Of a stretch of 64,000 nucleotides of DNA, positions 39,008 through 48,656 are shown one piece after another. The notes under the pieces are model-generated. The model made no database searches. It saw only the letters and a list, made by a program, of their open reading frames with translations, and was not told the origin of the DNA. Each line of letters opens with the position of its first letter. Positions within the stretch are counted from its first letter, which is position 1. The position numbers and the translations under genes are program-made. Location of the stretch: assembly GCF_018449795.1 (NCBI RefSeq), contig NZ_JAAVVE010000014.1, positions 25,273-89,272 of the forward strand, written 5' to 3'. The stretch comes from Sphingomonas sp. dw_22 (lineage in GTDB: Bacteria > Pseudomonadota > Alphaproteobacteria > Sphingomonadales > Sphingomonadaceae).

Positions 39008-39322
39008 TCAGCGCTCTTCGACCGTAAGTATTTCCAATTTCATCGTAATTATATCGCTCGCGTGACGCACGGCGGCGACCGACAGGTCGGCGACGAGATG
39101 CCCGCGCAGCGCGAACTCCGCCTCGGGGAGCGCGGCGATCCAGGCGATCAGCGCGGGTGAGGGCGGTGCCGACAGGCGGAGCATGTGCCGCGCCCCGGCG
39201 AAGGTGGCGCTCGCCCAGCGTGTCCAGTCGGCATTGGCGATCTCCACCGGGCAACCCGCCGCCTCTGCGCCGGCCGTCAGCGCCCGCGCGAGCAGCGTCG
39301 CGGCATCGGGCCCGCGACTCAT
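39008..39322 (-). CDS. 104-residue protein of unknown function, coupled to a small DNA-binding-like protein
   Basis: The ATG at 39322 overlaps the TGA of the upstream gene (ATGA), choosing this start over a longer open frame. The protein is alpha/beta in character (AATLLARALTAGAEAAGCPVEI, HMLRLSAPPSPALIAWIAAL, ITMKLEILTVEE). No signal peptide or membrane helix and no known family. It is convergent with the proline-rich gene (four-base gap). Its partner is divergent from the S24 repressor, so it probably belongs to that repressor's regulated unit. Confidence 0.65.
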   Translation of the reverse strand: MSRGPDAATLLARALTAGAEAAGCPVEIANADWTRWASATFAGARHMLRLSAPPSPALIAWIAALPEAEFALRGHLVADLSVAAVRHASDIITMKLEILTVEER

Positions 39323-39501
39323 GGCGCGGGCTGCCGCGCGGCGATGAAGGCCCGCACCCGGCCTTCGAGCTTGGGCCGCAGCTCGCGCCCATTGCGCAAA
39401 TCGTGAACCAAGCGGGGATCGCCCGCCGCCAGCCGCCCGAACCGGGTGGCGGACATGTCCGTCCGCCGCAGGAATTTCTCGATCTCGCGATGCACCGACA
39501 T
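39319..39501 (-). CDS. 60-residue helix-turn-helix-like protein
   Basis: A small basic protein: MSVHREIEKFLRRTDMSATR leads into FGRLAAGDPRLVHDLRNGREL and KLEGRVRAFI. The spacing MSATRFGRLAAGDPRLVHDL looks like a minimal helix-turn-helix (helix, Gly-Asp turn, recognition helix), as in small sphingomonad regulators. It starts 93 bases from the divergent S24 repressor gene, across the tandem operator, and is coupled by ATGA to the 104-residue gene. The DNA-binding assignment is inference. Confidence 0.65.
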   Translation of the reverse strand: MSVHREIEKFLRRTDMSATRFGRLAAGDPRLVHDLRNGRELRPKLEGRVRAFIAARQPAP

Positions 39502-39550
39502 CCATGTCCTCCTCCTGAGTCGCGCCGAATATGATCTTGTTTTGTTCTAC

Positions 39551-39588
39551 AAATCCTACTTGTCTAGGAAAAATCCTACGTGTAGGAA
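39551..39588. promoter_or_regulatory. tandem operator-like palindromes between the S24 repressor and the divergent pair
   Basis: Two copies of AAATCCTAC(T/G)TG...TAGGAA stand head to tail. The first has TCCTA at 39554-39558 and TAGGA at 39565-39569. The second has TCCTAC at 39573-39579 region and GTAGGA up to 39587. Their centres are about 19-20 bases apart, near two helical turns, so two repressor dimers could bind the same DNA face. The second copy overlaps the repressor's own ribosome site (AGGAAG, 39584-39589), suggesting autorepression. A third half-site-like TTCTAC precedes at 39545. Confidence 0.65.
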
Positions 39589-39594
39589 GCGGCG

Positions 39595-40215
39595 ATGGAT
39601 CGGGAGGCGCAACGGGCCGCGCTGGCGGCGCTGATGGCGGAGCGGGGCACCAGCTTTGCCGAGCTTTCGCGCGTGATCGGGCGCAACCCGGCCTATCTGC
39701 AGCAATATGTGCGGCGGGGTTCGCCGCGCGAGCTGGCCGAGCGCGACCGGGCGCGGCTGGCGGCCTATCTCGGCGTGGCGGAGGCGCTGTTGGGCGGACG
39801 GCCGAACGAGACGAATGTGGACGTTCCGCGCATCGATGTTGGCGCCTCGGCCGGTCCGGGCGGGCTGGTGGATGCCGAGGACCGGCGCCAGCCCTTTGCC
39901 TTCCCGGCCGCTTTGCTGCGCCAATTGGGCGTGCGGACTTCGGCGGCCAGCATGATCCGGGTGCAGGGCGATTCGATGTCGCCCACGCTGGAGGACGGCG
40001 ACGAGATACTGGTGAATCGCGACGCGCGGCGCGTGGAGGGGCGTGGCGGCGTCTTCGTGCTGCGGCTGGACGGCGAGCTGATCGTCAAGCGGCTGCGGCC
40101 GGCGGTGGGCGGCGTGGAGGTGGTGAGCGACAATCCGGCCTATCCGCCGCGCGTGGTGCCGGCGCGCGCGATCGAAGTGATCGGGCGCGTCGCCTGGCTC
40201 AGCCGGGCGATCTAG
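39595..40215 (+). CDS. S24/LexA-like repressor with peptidase-type C-terminal domain
   Basis: A 206-residue protein. The N-terminal domain (about residues 1-60) has TSFAELSRVIGRNPAYLQQY, a helix-turn-helix. The C-terminal S24 domain (about 95-200) has the Ser in VQGDSMSPTLEDGDEILVNR and the Lys in LIVKRLRP, the Ser-Lys dyad of LexA/CI-type latent peptidases. The usual Ala-Gly self-cleavage site is not obvious in the linker, so RecA-triggered cleavage cannot be assumed. It is autoregulated in all likelihood through the tandem palindromes overlapping its start, and controls the divergent two-gene unit. Confidence 0.88.
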   Translation: MDREAQRAALAALMAERGTSFAELSRVIGRNPAYLQQYVRRGSPRELAERDRARLAAYLGVAEALLGGRPNETNVDVPRIDVGASAGPGGLVDAEDRRQPFAFPAALLRQLGVRTSAASMIRVQGDSMSPTLEDGDEILVNRDARRVEGRGGVFVLRLDGELIVKRLRPAVGGVEVVSDNPAYPPRVVPARAIEVIGRVAWLSRAI

Positions 40216-40245
40216 GTTGCAGACTTACTCGGGCGATCGCGAAAT

Positions 40246-40395
40246 CCCTCTCCCCTCCGGGGAGAGGGTGGCGAGCGAAGCGAAGCCGGGAGAGGGGCAG
40301 GAGCCGCGCATTCACCGCACCTGCCCCTCTCCCCTGCCCTCTCCCCTGCCCTCTCCCCTGCCCTCTCCCCTGCCCTCTCCCCAAAGGGGAGAGGG
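40246..40395. repeat. CCCTCTCCCC/GGGGAGAGGG repeat block with a 12-base tandem array
   Basis: A hairpin CCCTCTCCCC (40246-40255), TCC, GGGGAGAGGG (40259-40268) is followed by five tandem copies of TGCCCTCTCCCC. The first is a 13-base variant at 40322-40334; four exact copies fill 40335-40382. The last copy pairs with GGGGAGAGGG (40386-40395) across AAA. The block separates the repressor from the convergent cytochrome gene. It looks like a dispersed sphingomonad intergenic element in which one arm has expanded by slippage. Confidence 0.8.
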
Positions 40396-40453
40396 AGAAG
40401 AGATGTGGCGCCTGGCAGCTAGCCGTATTCTTCCAATTCCCGAATATACGGTC

Positions 40454-41071
<618 letters not shown>

Positions 41072-41073
41072 CG

Positions 41074-42150
41074 TCACTTCCCCTTCGCCGGTGCCTTGCC
41101 GACCGCGCTCGGCCCCGGCCCTTCGGCGGCACGGCGGCGGAACGAGGCGGCATAGGTGCCGGCGCGCGCGCCGAGGATCGGATCGTCGGAAAGCGCCACG
41201 CCGTCGGGCAGGATCGTCGGATCGAAGGTGATGTCGCGGCAGGCGCCCTGTTCCTCCGCCCCGGCGCGGTCGATCGTCAGCACGCCGGCCTCCACCGTCC
41301 GGCGGCCTGCGGGCCATGCGATCGTCGCGTTGTTCGTGGTGTCGCCCGGTGCCGCCAGCGTGACGATCATGTGCCAGCGCGCGGGTCCATGGGCGAGGCG
41401 GGCCTGTATCTCGTCGAACAGATAGTCGGTGGGCAGATCGGCGAGCTTCGCCTTGTCGAGTTCGGTCAGCGGCGCTTCGGGCACGAACGACCAGCGCACC
41501 GCATGGGCGCCGCCCGCAGGGTCGATGAAGCGAAAGGCGTTGATGCTGTAATAGGTGCCGTTGGCGAAGCTGCCCGGCAGCGGTGCCTTGGCGAGATAGT
41601 CCTGATAGGCCTTGGTTTCCGGGTGCTTCGCCAGATAGGCTTTCATCACCGCCGGATCGGGCTTGCCGGTGGCGGGATCGGGCCGGGTCGCGCGTTGCAG
41701 CGCGACGAATGCTTCGGGCGTGGCGACGGGGAAGATCGGGGTGTGGTCCAGCGCCATCCGCCAGATCTGCCCGTCGGGCGCGGTGAGCTGGAGCGCCATG
41801 GCGTGGAAGACGTTGCGGCCGTCGGTCGCGAAGGGATTACCGCCGCCGGTGGAAAAGCGCCCGATCACCGGATAGCTGCCGGTAGCGAATATCCCGGCCT
41901 TCGACAGCGCGGCGCCCGCGCCGTTGGCGTCGAACCGGCCGGTGAAACACAGGCCCTTGGCATGGGCGCGGCGATAGCCCGGATGCTTGCCGGCATTATA
42001 TTCCAGCGCGTTCGCCACGCCGCCGCCGCTGGTCCGCGCGGGGCCGATCCAGCCGCCTGCCCAGGCAAAGCCCGCGAGCAGTGCAGCGGGAACGGCGGCG
42101 ATCGCCGCGAGAGTGCCGAAGCCGGTTTTCGGACGTGCCATGATCGCCAT
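41074..42150 (-). CDS. catalase-family peroxidase (SrpA-like)
   Basis: A 358-residue protein from ATG 42150, or from the in-frame ATG at 42141 which has better spacing to GGGAA. A hydrophobic N-terminal helix (FGTLAAIAAVPAALLAGFAWAGG) may be a signal anchor, so it is probably periplasmic. The catalase fold is shown by HPGYRRAHAKGLCFTGRF (distal His), PVIGRFSTGGGNPFATDG, NVFHAMALQLT and FIDPAGGAHAVRWSFVP. At this length it is a minimal catalase-related peroxidase, not a full catalase. It is followed after two bases by cytochrome b561, a pairing seen in other proteobacteria. Confidence 0.87.
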   Translation of the reverse strand: MAIMARPKTGFGTLAAIAAVPAALLAGFAWAGGWIGPARTSGGGVANALEYNAGKHPGYRRAHAKGLCFTGRFDANGAGAALSKAGIFATGSYPVIGRFSTGGGNPFATDGRNVFHAMALQLTAPDGQIWRMALDHTPIFPVATPEAFVALQRATRPDPATGKPDPAVMKAYLAKHPETKAYQDYLAKAPLPGSFANGTYYSINAFRFIDPAGGAHAVRWSFVPEAPLTELDKAKLADLPTDYLFDEIQARLAHGPARWHMIVTLAAPGDTTNNATIAWPAGRRTVEAGVLTIDRAGAEEQGACRDITFDPTILPDGVALSDDPILGARAGTYAASFRRRAAEGPGPSAVGKAPAKGK

Positions 42151-42284
42151 TTCCCAAGATCGGTGCCGGCACCCTATCAGATTATCGCCGGCCGTGCCGC
42201 AGCTTGCGCCGGGCCGAACTGTCCGCCCGGATCGGGTGCGCGCCTATCATCCTTAGATAGGGGTGGACGCGCCGGCGGCCCGCC

Positions 42285-42464
42285 TCAGCCTCGCATCCGA
42301 TCCACCAGCCATACCAGGATCGCGAGCGCCACGCCCACCGCGGCGCCGATCATGAAGCCGAGCGAGGCCTGGCCCTTCACCGCGCCGACGATCGCGCCGA
42401 TGACGATGCTGATGCTGAGCAGGAAGCCGCCGGCCATCGGCGTGCGGGAGGGGGGAGTTGCCAT
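42285..42464 (-). CDS. 59-residue membrane protein, unknown
   Basis: Starts at ATG 42464, which follows a strongly G-rich stretch on the minus strand; the longer open frame upstream lacks a better site. Two hydrophobic helices: GGFLLSISIVIGAIVGAV and FMIGAAVGVALAILVWLV. The Gly-rich helix faces suggest tight packing. It is followed by the catalase gene after about 134 bases with no obvious function in between. No family recognised. Confidence 0.6.
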   Translation of the reverse strand: MATPPSRTPMAGGFLLSISIVIGAIVGAVKGQASLGFMIGAAVGVALAILVWLVDRMRG

Positions 42465-42617
42465 GCGTATCCTGTGCCACGTCGCGCGGCGCGGCGCCAC
42501 CGATAGCGGCGGACGTGGTTAGCGGCTCTTCACCAACGTCATCGACGGAACGCTGAGGAAGCGCGGGCTAAGGGAGGCGCGCGGGCTGGTCCGGGCCTGT
42601 GCGCGCATGGAGCATCG

Positions 42618-42827
42618 ATGGACAGCTATCCCTATCTCGATCGCCGCGAAGTGGCCGAGGCCGCCGAGCTGATCCGCAGGTTCGGCGAGGATGCCGGCTG
42701 CGAGGCCGCCGCGCGCGCCGATCGCAGCCGCGACCTGGGCAACCACATCCATTTCGCCCGCTGGCGCCAGATCGAGCGGCTGGTGGTGCTGATGTCGATC
42801 CCGCGCGCGGTGGGGACGGTGCACTGA
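42618..42827 (+). CDS. 69-residue conserved-type soluble protein, unknown
   Basis: A small charged protein with the C-terminal block LGNHIHFARWRQIERLVVLM ending in SIPRAVGTVH. The composition and ending recall a small conserved family of unknown function frequent in sphingomonads; this is from memory. No signal peptide or membrane helix. It lies alone between the divergent small membrane gene and the quinone oxidoreductase. Confidence 0.7.
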   Translation: MDSYPYLDRREVAEAAELIRRFGEDAGCEAAARADRSRDLGNHIHFARWRQIERLVVLMSIPRAVGTVH

Positions 42828-42947
42828 GCTAGTCCCGGGTCCGGCCGGAGAAGATATCCTTCAAACGCCGCATGCCGATCCGGGTGGCGGCGGGCGGGCC
42901 GCGCAGCCTATGGGTGCGGCCGGTACATTTTTGAGGGGAGTCGGAAC

Positions 42948-43922
42948 ATGGCGCGTGTCGCGAGGATCGAGCGGACTGGCGGACCCGAGGTGATCGAGTG
43001 GGTGGACATCGATCTGCCCGCGCCCGGGCCGGGCGAGGTACGCATCCGGTCGACCGCCATCGGGCTCAACTTCATCGACACCTATCATCGCACCGGGCTG
43101 TACAAATTGCCGCTGCCGAGCGGGCTGGGCGTCGAAGGCGCGGGCGTGGTCGAGGCGGTGGGCGCGGATGTCGAGGGTTTCGCGGCGGGCGATCGCGTCG
43201 CGACCTTCGGGCCGGGGCTGGGCGCCTATGCCACCGAGCGCAATGTGCCGGCCGCGAGCCTGTTCAAGTTGCCGGAAGGCGTGTCCGACGAGACCGCGGC
43301 GGCGGTGCTGCTCAAGGGCTGCACGGCGGAGTTCCTGATCGAGCGCTGCGCCAAAGTGCAGCCGGGCTGGACGGTGCTGGTCCATGCGGCGGCGGGCGGC
43401 GTGGGGCAGATATTGGTGCCCTGGCTCAAGGCCGTAGGCGCGACCGTGATCGGCACGGTGGGCAGTGCGGAGAAGTTCGCCGTCGCGCGGGCGGCGGGGG
43501 CGGACCATGTGCTCCATTCGCGCGAGGACGACATCGCCGCCAAGGTGCGCGAGATCACCGGTGGCGCGGGCGTGCCGGTGGTGCTCGACGGCGTCGGCAA
43601 GGCGACCTGGGAGGCATCGCTGGCGGCGACCGCCCGGCGCGGGCTGATCGTTAGCTATGGCAATGCGAGCGGGCCGGTGGAGGGCGTCGCGCTGGCGACG
43701 CTCAACAGCAGCGGCTCGCTGTTCGTCACGCGGCCGACGCTGTTCCATTATTATGCGGTGCCCGAGGAGCGCGCGGCGGGATCGGCGCGGCTGTTCGAGA
43801 TGCTGGAGAGCGGCGCGGTGAAGGCGGAGATCGGGCAGCGCTTCGCGCTGGAGGACGCCGCCGAGGCGCACCGGGCGCTGGAGGCGGGGAAGACGACCGG
43901 GTCGACGGTGCTGGTGCCGTAA
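42948..43922 (+). CDS. NADPH:quinone oxidoreductase (zeta-crystallin-like MDR family)
   Basis: A 324-residue zinc-free medium-chain reductase. The N-terminal GroES-like domain has GLNFIDTYHRTGLYKLPLPS (family motif), and the Rossmann domain has VHAAAGGVGQILVPWLK (nucleotide-binding, AAxxGVGxxxxQ form). YGNASGPV and LFVTRPTLFHYY are typical of QOR1. No Cys/His zinc ligands were seen. It reduces quinones one electron at a time with NADPH. Start at ATG 42948 after GAGGGGAGT. The dispersed palindrome lies just downstream. Confidence 0.9.
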   Translation: MARVARIERTGGPEVIEWVDIDLPAPGPGEVRIRSTAIGLNFIDTYHRTGLYKLPLPSGLGVEGAGVVEAVGADVEGFAAGDRVATFGPGLGAYATERNVPAASLFKLPEGVSDETAAAVLLKGCTAEFLIERCAKVQPGWTVLVHAAAGGVGQILVPWLKAVGATVIGTVGSAEKFAVARAAGADHVLHSREDDIAAKVREITGGAGVPVVLDGVGKATWEASLAATARRGLIVSYGNASGPVEGVALATLNSSGSLFVTRPTLFHYYAVPEERAAGSARLFEMLESGAVKAEIGQRFALEDAAEAHRALEAGKTTGSTVLVP

Positions 43923-43966
43923 TCCCGGGTCGGATCGGATGGGGCGATGCGCGTGAACACCTTTCA

Positions 43967-44077
43967 CGTCACCCCGGCCGAAGTGCCGGGGTCCACCGGG
44001 ATGCTGTGTGAGCCGCCCTCCGCTTAGAGGGGCTCGCGCGTGGAGGAGTGGACCCCCGCACTTCGGCCGGGGTGACG
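43967..44077. repeat. 30-base inverted repeat (29 of 30 matching) with 51-base centre, dispersed intergenic element
   Basis: The left arm 43967-43996 and right arm 44048-44077 are reverse complements except for one base. Each arm begins with CGTCACCCCGGCCG and contains AAGTGCCGGGGTCCAC (or its complement). The outer 11-13 bases of both arms, joined directly, give the 22-base palindrome at 28539-28560. This is the structure of REP/BIME-like mobile intergenic repeats. It lies between convergent genes and may also end transcription. Confidence 0.8.
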
Positions 44078-44106
44078 GATGGGGGATGGATCGTCCCGCA
44101 CCAGAC

Positions 44107-45531
44107 CTATGCCAGCGCTCCCACCAGCGCCTTCACTTCCAGATACTCCGCCAGGCCGAACTTGCCGTACTCGCGCCCATTGCCCGATTGCTTGTAGCCG
44201 CCGAAGGGCAGCGACGGATCGGGCTGGCCGCCGTTCACATAGACCATGCCGGCGCGCAGCCGCGGCGCGACGCGCCTGACGCCCTCGGCATCGCCGAAGA
44301 GGACGGCGGACAGCCCGTAATCGGTGTCGTTGGCGATGCGGATCGCGTCTTCCTCGTCCTCATAGGGGATGATCGTGACGACGGGGCCGAAGATCTCCTC
44401 GCGCGCGATCGTCATGTCGTTGCGCACCCCTGAGAAGAGCGTCGGCCGGACGAAATAGCCGGTCTCGACGCCGTCGGGGCGGCCGGGGCCGCCGGCCTCC
44501 AGCCTTGCACCTTCCGCGATGCCCTTGGCGATCAGGCCCTGGATCTTGTCCCATTGCGCCTTGTTGACGACGGGGCCGATATGCCGGCCTTCCGCGAGCG
44601 GATCGCCGGTTTGGGTGGCCTTCATGATCTCGGCGGCGATCACGGCGACCTGTTCCTGGAGATGCTCGGGGACCAGCAGGCGGGTGGGGGCGATGCAGCT
44701 CTGGCCCGAGTTCATCAGGACGCTGAGCAGCGTGCCGGGGACCGCTCGGCTGAGATCGGCGCTTTCGAGCACGACCGAGGGCGCCTTGCCGCCCAGCTCC
44801 TGATGGACGCGCTTGACCGTATCGGCGGCGTTCTTCGCGATCTGGATGCCGGCGCGGGTCGAGCCGGTGAAGCTGACCATGTCGACCCTGGGGTGGCGGC
44901 TGAGCGCGGTGCCGACGCCGGGGCCGTCGCCCTGGACGAGGTTGAACACCCCCGCCGGCACACCGGCCCCATCGAGCACTTCGGCGAAGATCGCGGCGAC
45001 GCTGGGCGCTTCCTCGCTGGGCTTGAGGATCATCGTGCAGCCGGCGACGAGCGCGGACGCGACCTTCGACGTGATCTGGTTGAGCGGCCAGTTCCACGGG
45101 GTAATCATCGCGACGACGCCGATGGGCTCGTGCACGACCAGGCTGTTGCCGATCCGTTCCTCGAACTGGAACTGACGCAGCGCCTCGATCGCGGCATGGA
45201 AATGGCCGATGCCCGAGCCGACCTGCGCCGTCCGGGCGAGACTGAGCGGCGCGCCCATCTCCAGGCTCATCGCCTCGGCCATGTCGCCGGCGCGGGCTTT
45301 ATAGGCGTCCAGGATGCGCTCGATCAGTGCGATCCGTTCCTTGGCCGAGGTGCGCGAATATGTCTCGAAGGCGCGGACGGCGGCGGCGACGGCCTTGTCC
45401 ACATCGGCCTGCGATCCGAGCGTGATCTCGGTCACCGGCGCTTCGGTGGCGGGATTGATGACCAGATGGCGGGCGCCGCCTTCGCTCTCCGCCCAGGCGC
45501 CGTCGATATAGTGCTTCAGGTAGTTGCGCAT
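44107..45531 (-). CDS. aldehyde dehydrogenase (NAD(P)+-dependent)
   Basis: A 474-residue protein from ATG 45531, with GGAGG five bases upstream; an ATG four codons earlier is less well placed. Catalytic Cys is in NSGQSCIAPTRLL, the general-base Glu in HQELGGKAPSVVLE, and the cofactor-binding VAMITPWNWPLNQITSK and SFTGSTRAGIQI are present. KQSGNGREYGKFGLAEYLEVK is the C-terminal family signature. It oxidises an aldehyde to an acid in the cytoplasm. The substrate is not evident from the neighbours. Confidence 0.92.
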   Translation of the reverse strand: MRNYLKHYIDGAWAESEGGARHLVINPATEAPVTEITLGSQADVDKAVAAAVRAFETYSRTSAKERIALIERILDAYKARAGDMAEAMSLEMGAPLSLARTAQVGSGIGHFHAAIEALRQFQFEERIGNSLVVHEPIGVVAMITPWNWPLNQITSKVASALVAGCTMILKPSEEAPSVAAIFAEVLDGAGVPAGVFNLVQGDGPGVGTALSRHPRVDMVSFTGSTRAGIQIAKNAADTVKRVHQELGGKAPSVVLESADLSRAVPGTLLSVLMNSGQSCIAPTRLLVPEHLQEQVAVIAAEIMKATQTGDPLAEGRHIGPVVNKAQWDKIQGLIAKGIAEGARLEAGGPGRPDGVETGYFVRPTLFSGVRNDMTIAREEIFGPVVTIIPYEDEEDAIRIANDTDYGLSAVLFGDAEGVRRVAPRLRAGMVYVNGGQPDPSLPFGGYKQSGNGREYGKFGLAEYLEVKALVGALA

Positions 45532-45597
45532 CCCCGCCTCCATTTTGAATTTTCGGTATGGAAGATGGCGGGGCGGGGACGCGGTTGCAAGCGCGCC

Positions 45598-46908
<1,311 letters not shown>

Positions 46909-47069
46909 GGGGCTTCCTTGAAAGCGAGGCCGCGTTGCGCAGGGGCAACTAGGCAAACGAAATGCGACGAGATGCCACCTAGCAGGGGCGAGCCGAGGCT
47001 GCAACGGGTGAAATCTGGAACAACATCCCCAGATTAGTGGTTCATAATTGCGAATGCCAAAAGATATTA

Positions 47070-47097
47070 TGCTCCATATCGAAGACGATGTGGAGCA
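47070..47097 (+). other. hairpin in the 5' leader of the EF-hand gene
   Basis: TGCTCCA (47070-47076) pairs with TGGAGCA (47091-47097), and inside it TCG pairs with CGA around AAGA. It ends just before the ribosome site (AGGAG, about 47104-47108). It could influence mRNA stability or translation. Alternatively the outer repeat is an operator. The rest of the 209-base gap from purB shows nothing clear. Confidence 0.4.
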
Positions 47098-47117
47098 CAG
47101 AATAGGAGATTGATTAG

Positions 47118-47630
47118 ATGCTGAAGAAACTGTTCTTGGCTACGTCTGTTCTTGTTGCTGTACCTGCCTTTGCGCAGGACAGGCCGATGACCGATACTAC
47201 GCAGACGCAGAGCCAGACCGCAACGCCGGATCAGACCGATCCCGCCACGGCGACGCCGGCTGATCCGGCGACGACCGCCCAGACGACTCCGCAATCGACT
47301 CCGGCGCCTGCCACCCAGACCGCGCAGCCGACTCCGTCGCAGCCGGCGGCCGAGGCCTCGGCGCAGCCTGCGGCCACGCAGGACCAGGTCGCCCAGGCCG
47401 TCGATCGCGATTTCGGAACCTATGACAAGGATTCGAACGGCACGCTGAGCCAGACCGAGTTCGGCACCTGGATCGGCACCTTGCGCAAAGCTTCGGAGCC
47501 GAGCTTCCAGCCGGGGTCGCCCGATGCGAACACCTGGATCGGCCAAGCCTTTGCGGCTACCGATCTCGACCGGAACCGGTCGGTCGACAAGGCAGAGCTG
47601 ACGACCTTCCTGACGCCCAAGCCTTCGTAA
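47118..47630 (+). CDS. secreted EF-hand calcium-binding-like protein
   Basis: A 170-residue protein. The signal peptide (residues 1-19, LFLATSVLVAVPAFAQD) is followed by a low-complexity linker rich in Thr, Gln, Pro and Ala (about 22-90). Two EF-hand loops follow: DKDSNGTLSQTEF (about residues 103-115) and DLDRNRSVDKAEL (about 149-161); both have acidic residues at positions 1 and 3 and Glu at 12. It is probably periplasmic and calcium-binding. Alphaproteobacteria have many such proteins with unknown partners. A strong terminator follows. Confidence 0.85.
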   Translation: MLKKLFLATSVLVAVPAFAQDRPMTDTTQTQSQTATPDQTDPATATPADPATTAQTTPQSTPAPATQTAQPTPSQPAAEASAQPAATQDQVAQAVDRDFGTYDKDSNGTLSQTEFGTWIGTLRKASEPSFQPGSPDANTWIGQAFAATDLDRNRSVDKAELTTFLTPKPS

Positions 47631-47672
47631 TATCGAAAACCCCTCTGCGCCGCACGCATGGCGCAACTCCCG

Positions 47673-47705
47673 ACGCCCGCCGGCCCTCCCTCCGGCGGGC
47701 GTTTT
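47673..47705 (+). terminator. intrinsic terminator of the EF-hand gene
   Basis: ACGCCCGCCGG (47673-47683) pairs perfectly with CCGGCGGGCGT (47692-47702) around an eight-base loop, followed by TTTT. It abuts the 3' end of the convergent membrane-protein gene and may serve both. Confidence 0.88.
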
Positions 47706-47710
47706 GGCGT

Positions 47711-48574
47711 TCAGCTTTCGGTGCGAAGCAGCGTGCGCAATCCCTTTGACTGATTGGCGGCAGGCCGTTCGGGCGCAAGCGAGGTCTTGAGCAGGTGCGC
47801 AATGATTTCGCGAATGGCGGGATCGGGATCTTCCATCGTATCGGCCATGCGATAGCAGAGGATCGAGGTGTGCGACCGCATCTGTAGCCGGTAGTAGAAG
47901 GTCAGTTGGCCGATCGTGCTGCGATAGACCCACAGAAACAGGGCGGCGATCACCTCGACGATCGTGGCGCTGGCTAGAACGATCGTGTTGAAATCGCCGG
48001 GCGGGCGCTTCAGGCCCCAGCCGGCAAATGGCCCGATATAGATCGAGATGCCGGCCAGCAGGATCAGGAAACCAAGCCACATCGCAATCGTCGCATTGAC
48101 GAAGCTCCTGCGGGTCTGCTGCAATCCCATCTGATAATAGGCTTCGAGTTGCGCGCGACTGTAGCGCTGCAAATGGAGCAGGCCGGCCTCGTCCTTGTTC
48201 TCCAGTTCTCTCAGAACAGCGTCCTCGACCGCGCGCGCACGATCGCGTGCCTGCTTGAGGGCTTCACTTTCCGCGGAGAAAGCGTTGCGCGACCATGCTG
48301 TTCCCAGCGACATCATCAAGCCTATCAGGGCCAATGTACCGAACAGGGCGCACACCATGGCGACGATGGCGCCAAGGATGCCCTGTATCCCCGCGTACCA
48401 CCAAGAACGTATCGTCCAGACGCCATACCAGATTGTAACAATGGCCAAAATCATCAGGGTGATGCCGATGATGACTATGACGGACGTCCATCCTGGATGA
48501 CGGGCTACCAGCCGATTCCAGCCCTCTATTCGCCGGGGCTTGGGTTCCTGGTTGTGGATAGGCTCCTGGATCAC
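47711..48574 (-). CDS. four-helix membrane protein resembling the TRADD-N-associated membrane domain
   Basis: A 287-residue protein from GTG 48574, chosen because GGGAGG lies seven bases upstream; a TTG at 48643 would add 23 residues without such a site. Predicted helices lie at about residues 29-52 and 63-88, then after a charged helical, coiled-coil-like segment (about 95-155) at about 162-182 and 199-217. The block LEAYYQMGLQQTRRSFVNAT with the following AMWLGFLILLAGI and FLWVYRSTIGQLTFYYR resembles the TRADD-N-associated two-TM domain known from cyanobacterial and other bacterial conflict-system proteins. The likeness is from memory. No effector domain is attached. Its role is unknown. 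Confidence 0.5.
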   Translation of the reverse strand: MIQEPIHNQEPKPRRIEGWNRLVARHPGWTSVIVIIGITLMILAIVTIWYGVWTIRSWWYAGIQGILGAIVAMVCALFGTLALIGLMMSLGTAWSRNAFSAESEALKQARDRARAVEDAVLRELENKDEAGLLHLQRYSRAQLEAYYQMGLQQTRRSFVNATIAMWLGFLILLAGISIYIGPFAGWGLKRPPGDFNTIVLASATIVEVIAALFLWVYRSTIGQLTFYYRLQMRSHTSILCYRMADTMEDPDPAIREIIAHLLKTSLAPERPAANQSKGLRTLLRTES

Positions 48575-48656
48575 GAATTCGCCTCCCGCATCGCGGCGAT
48601 TCTCATGGGCAGGCAAAGTATAGTCTAATGCGACTTCGAGCAATCTTGATAATGGA

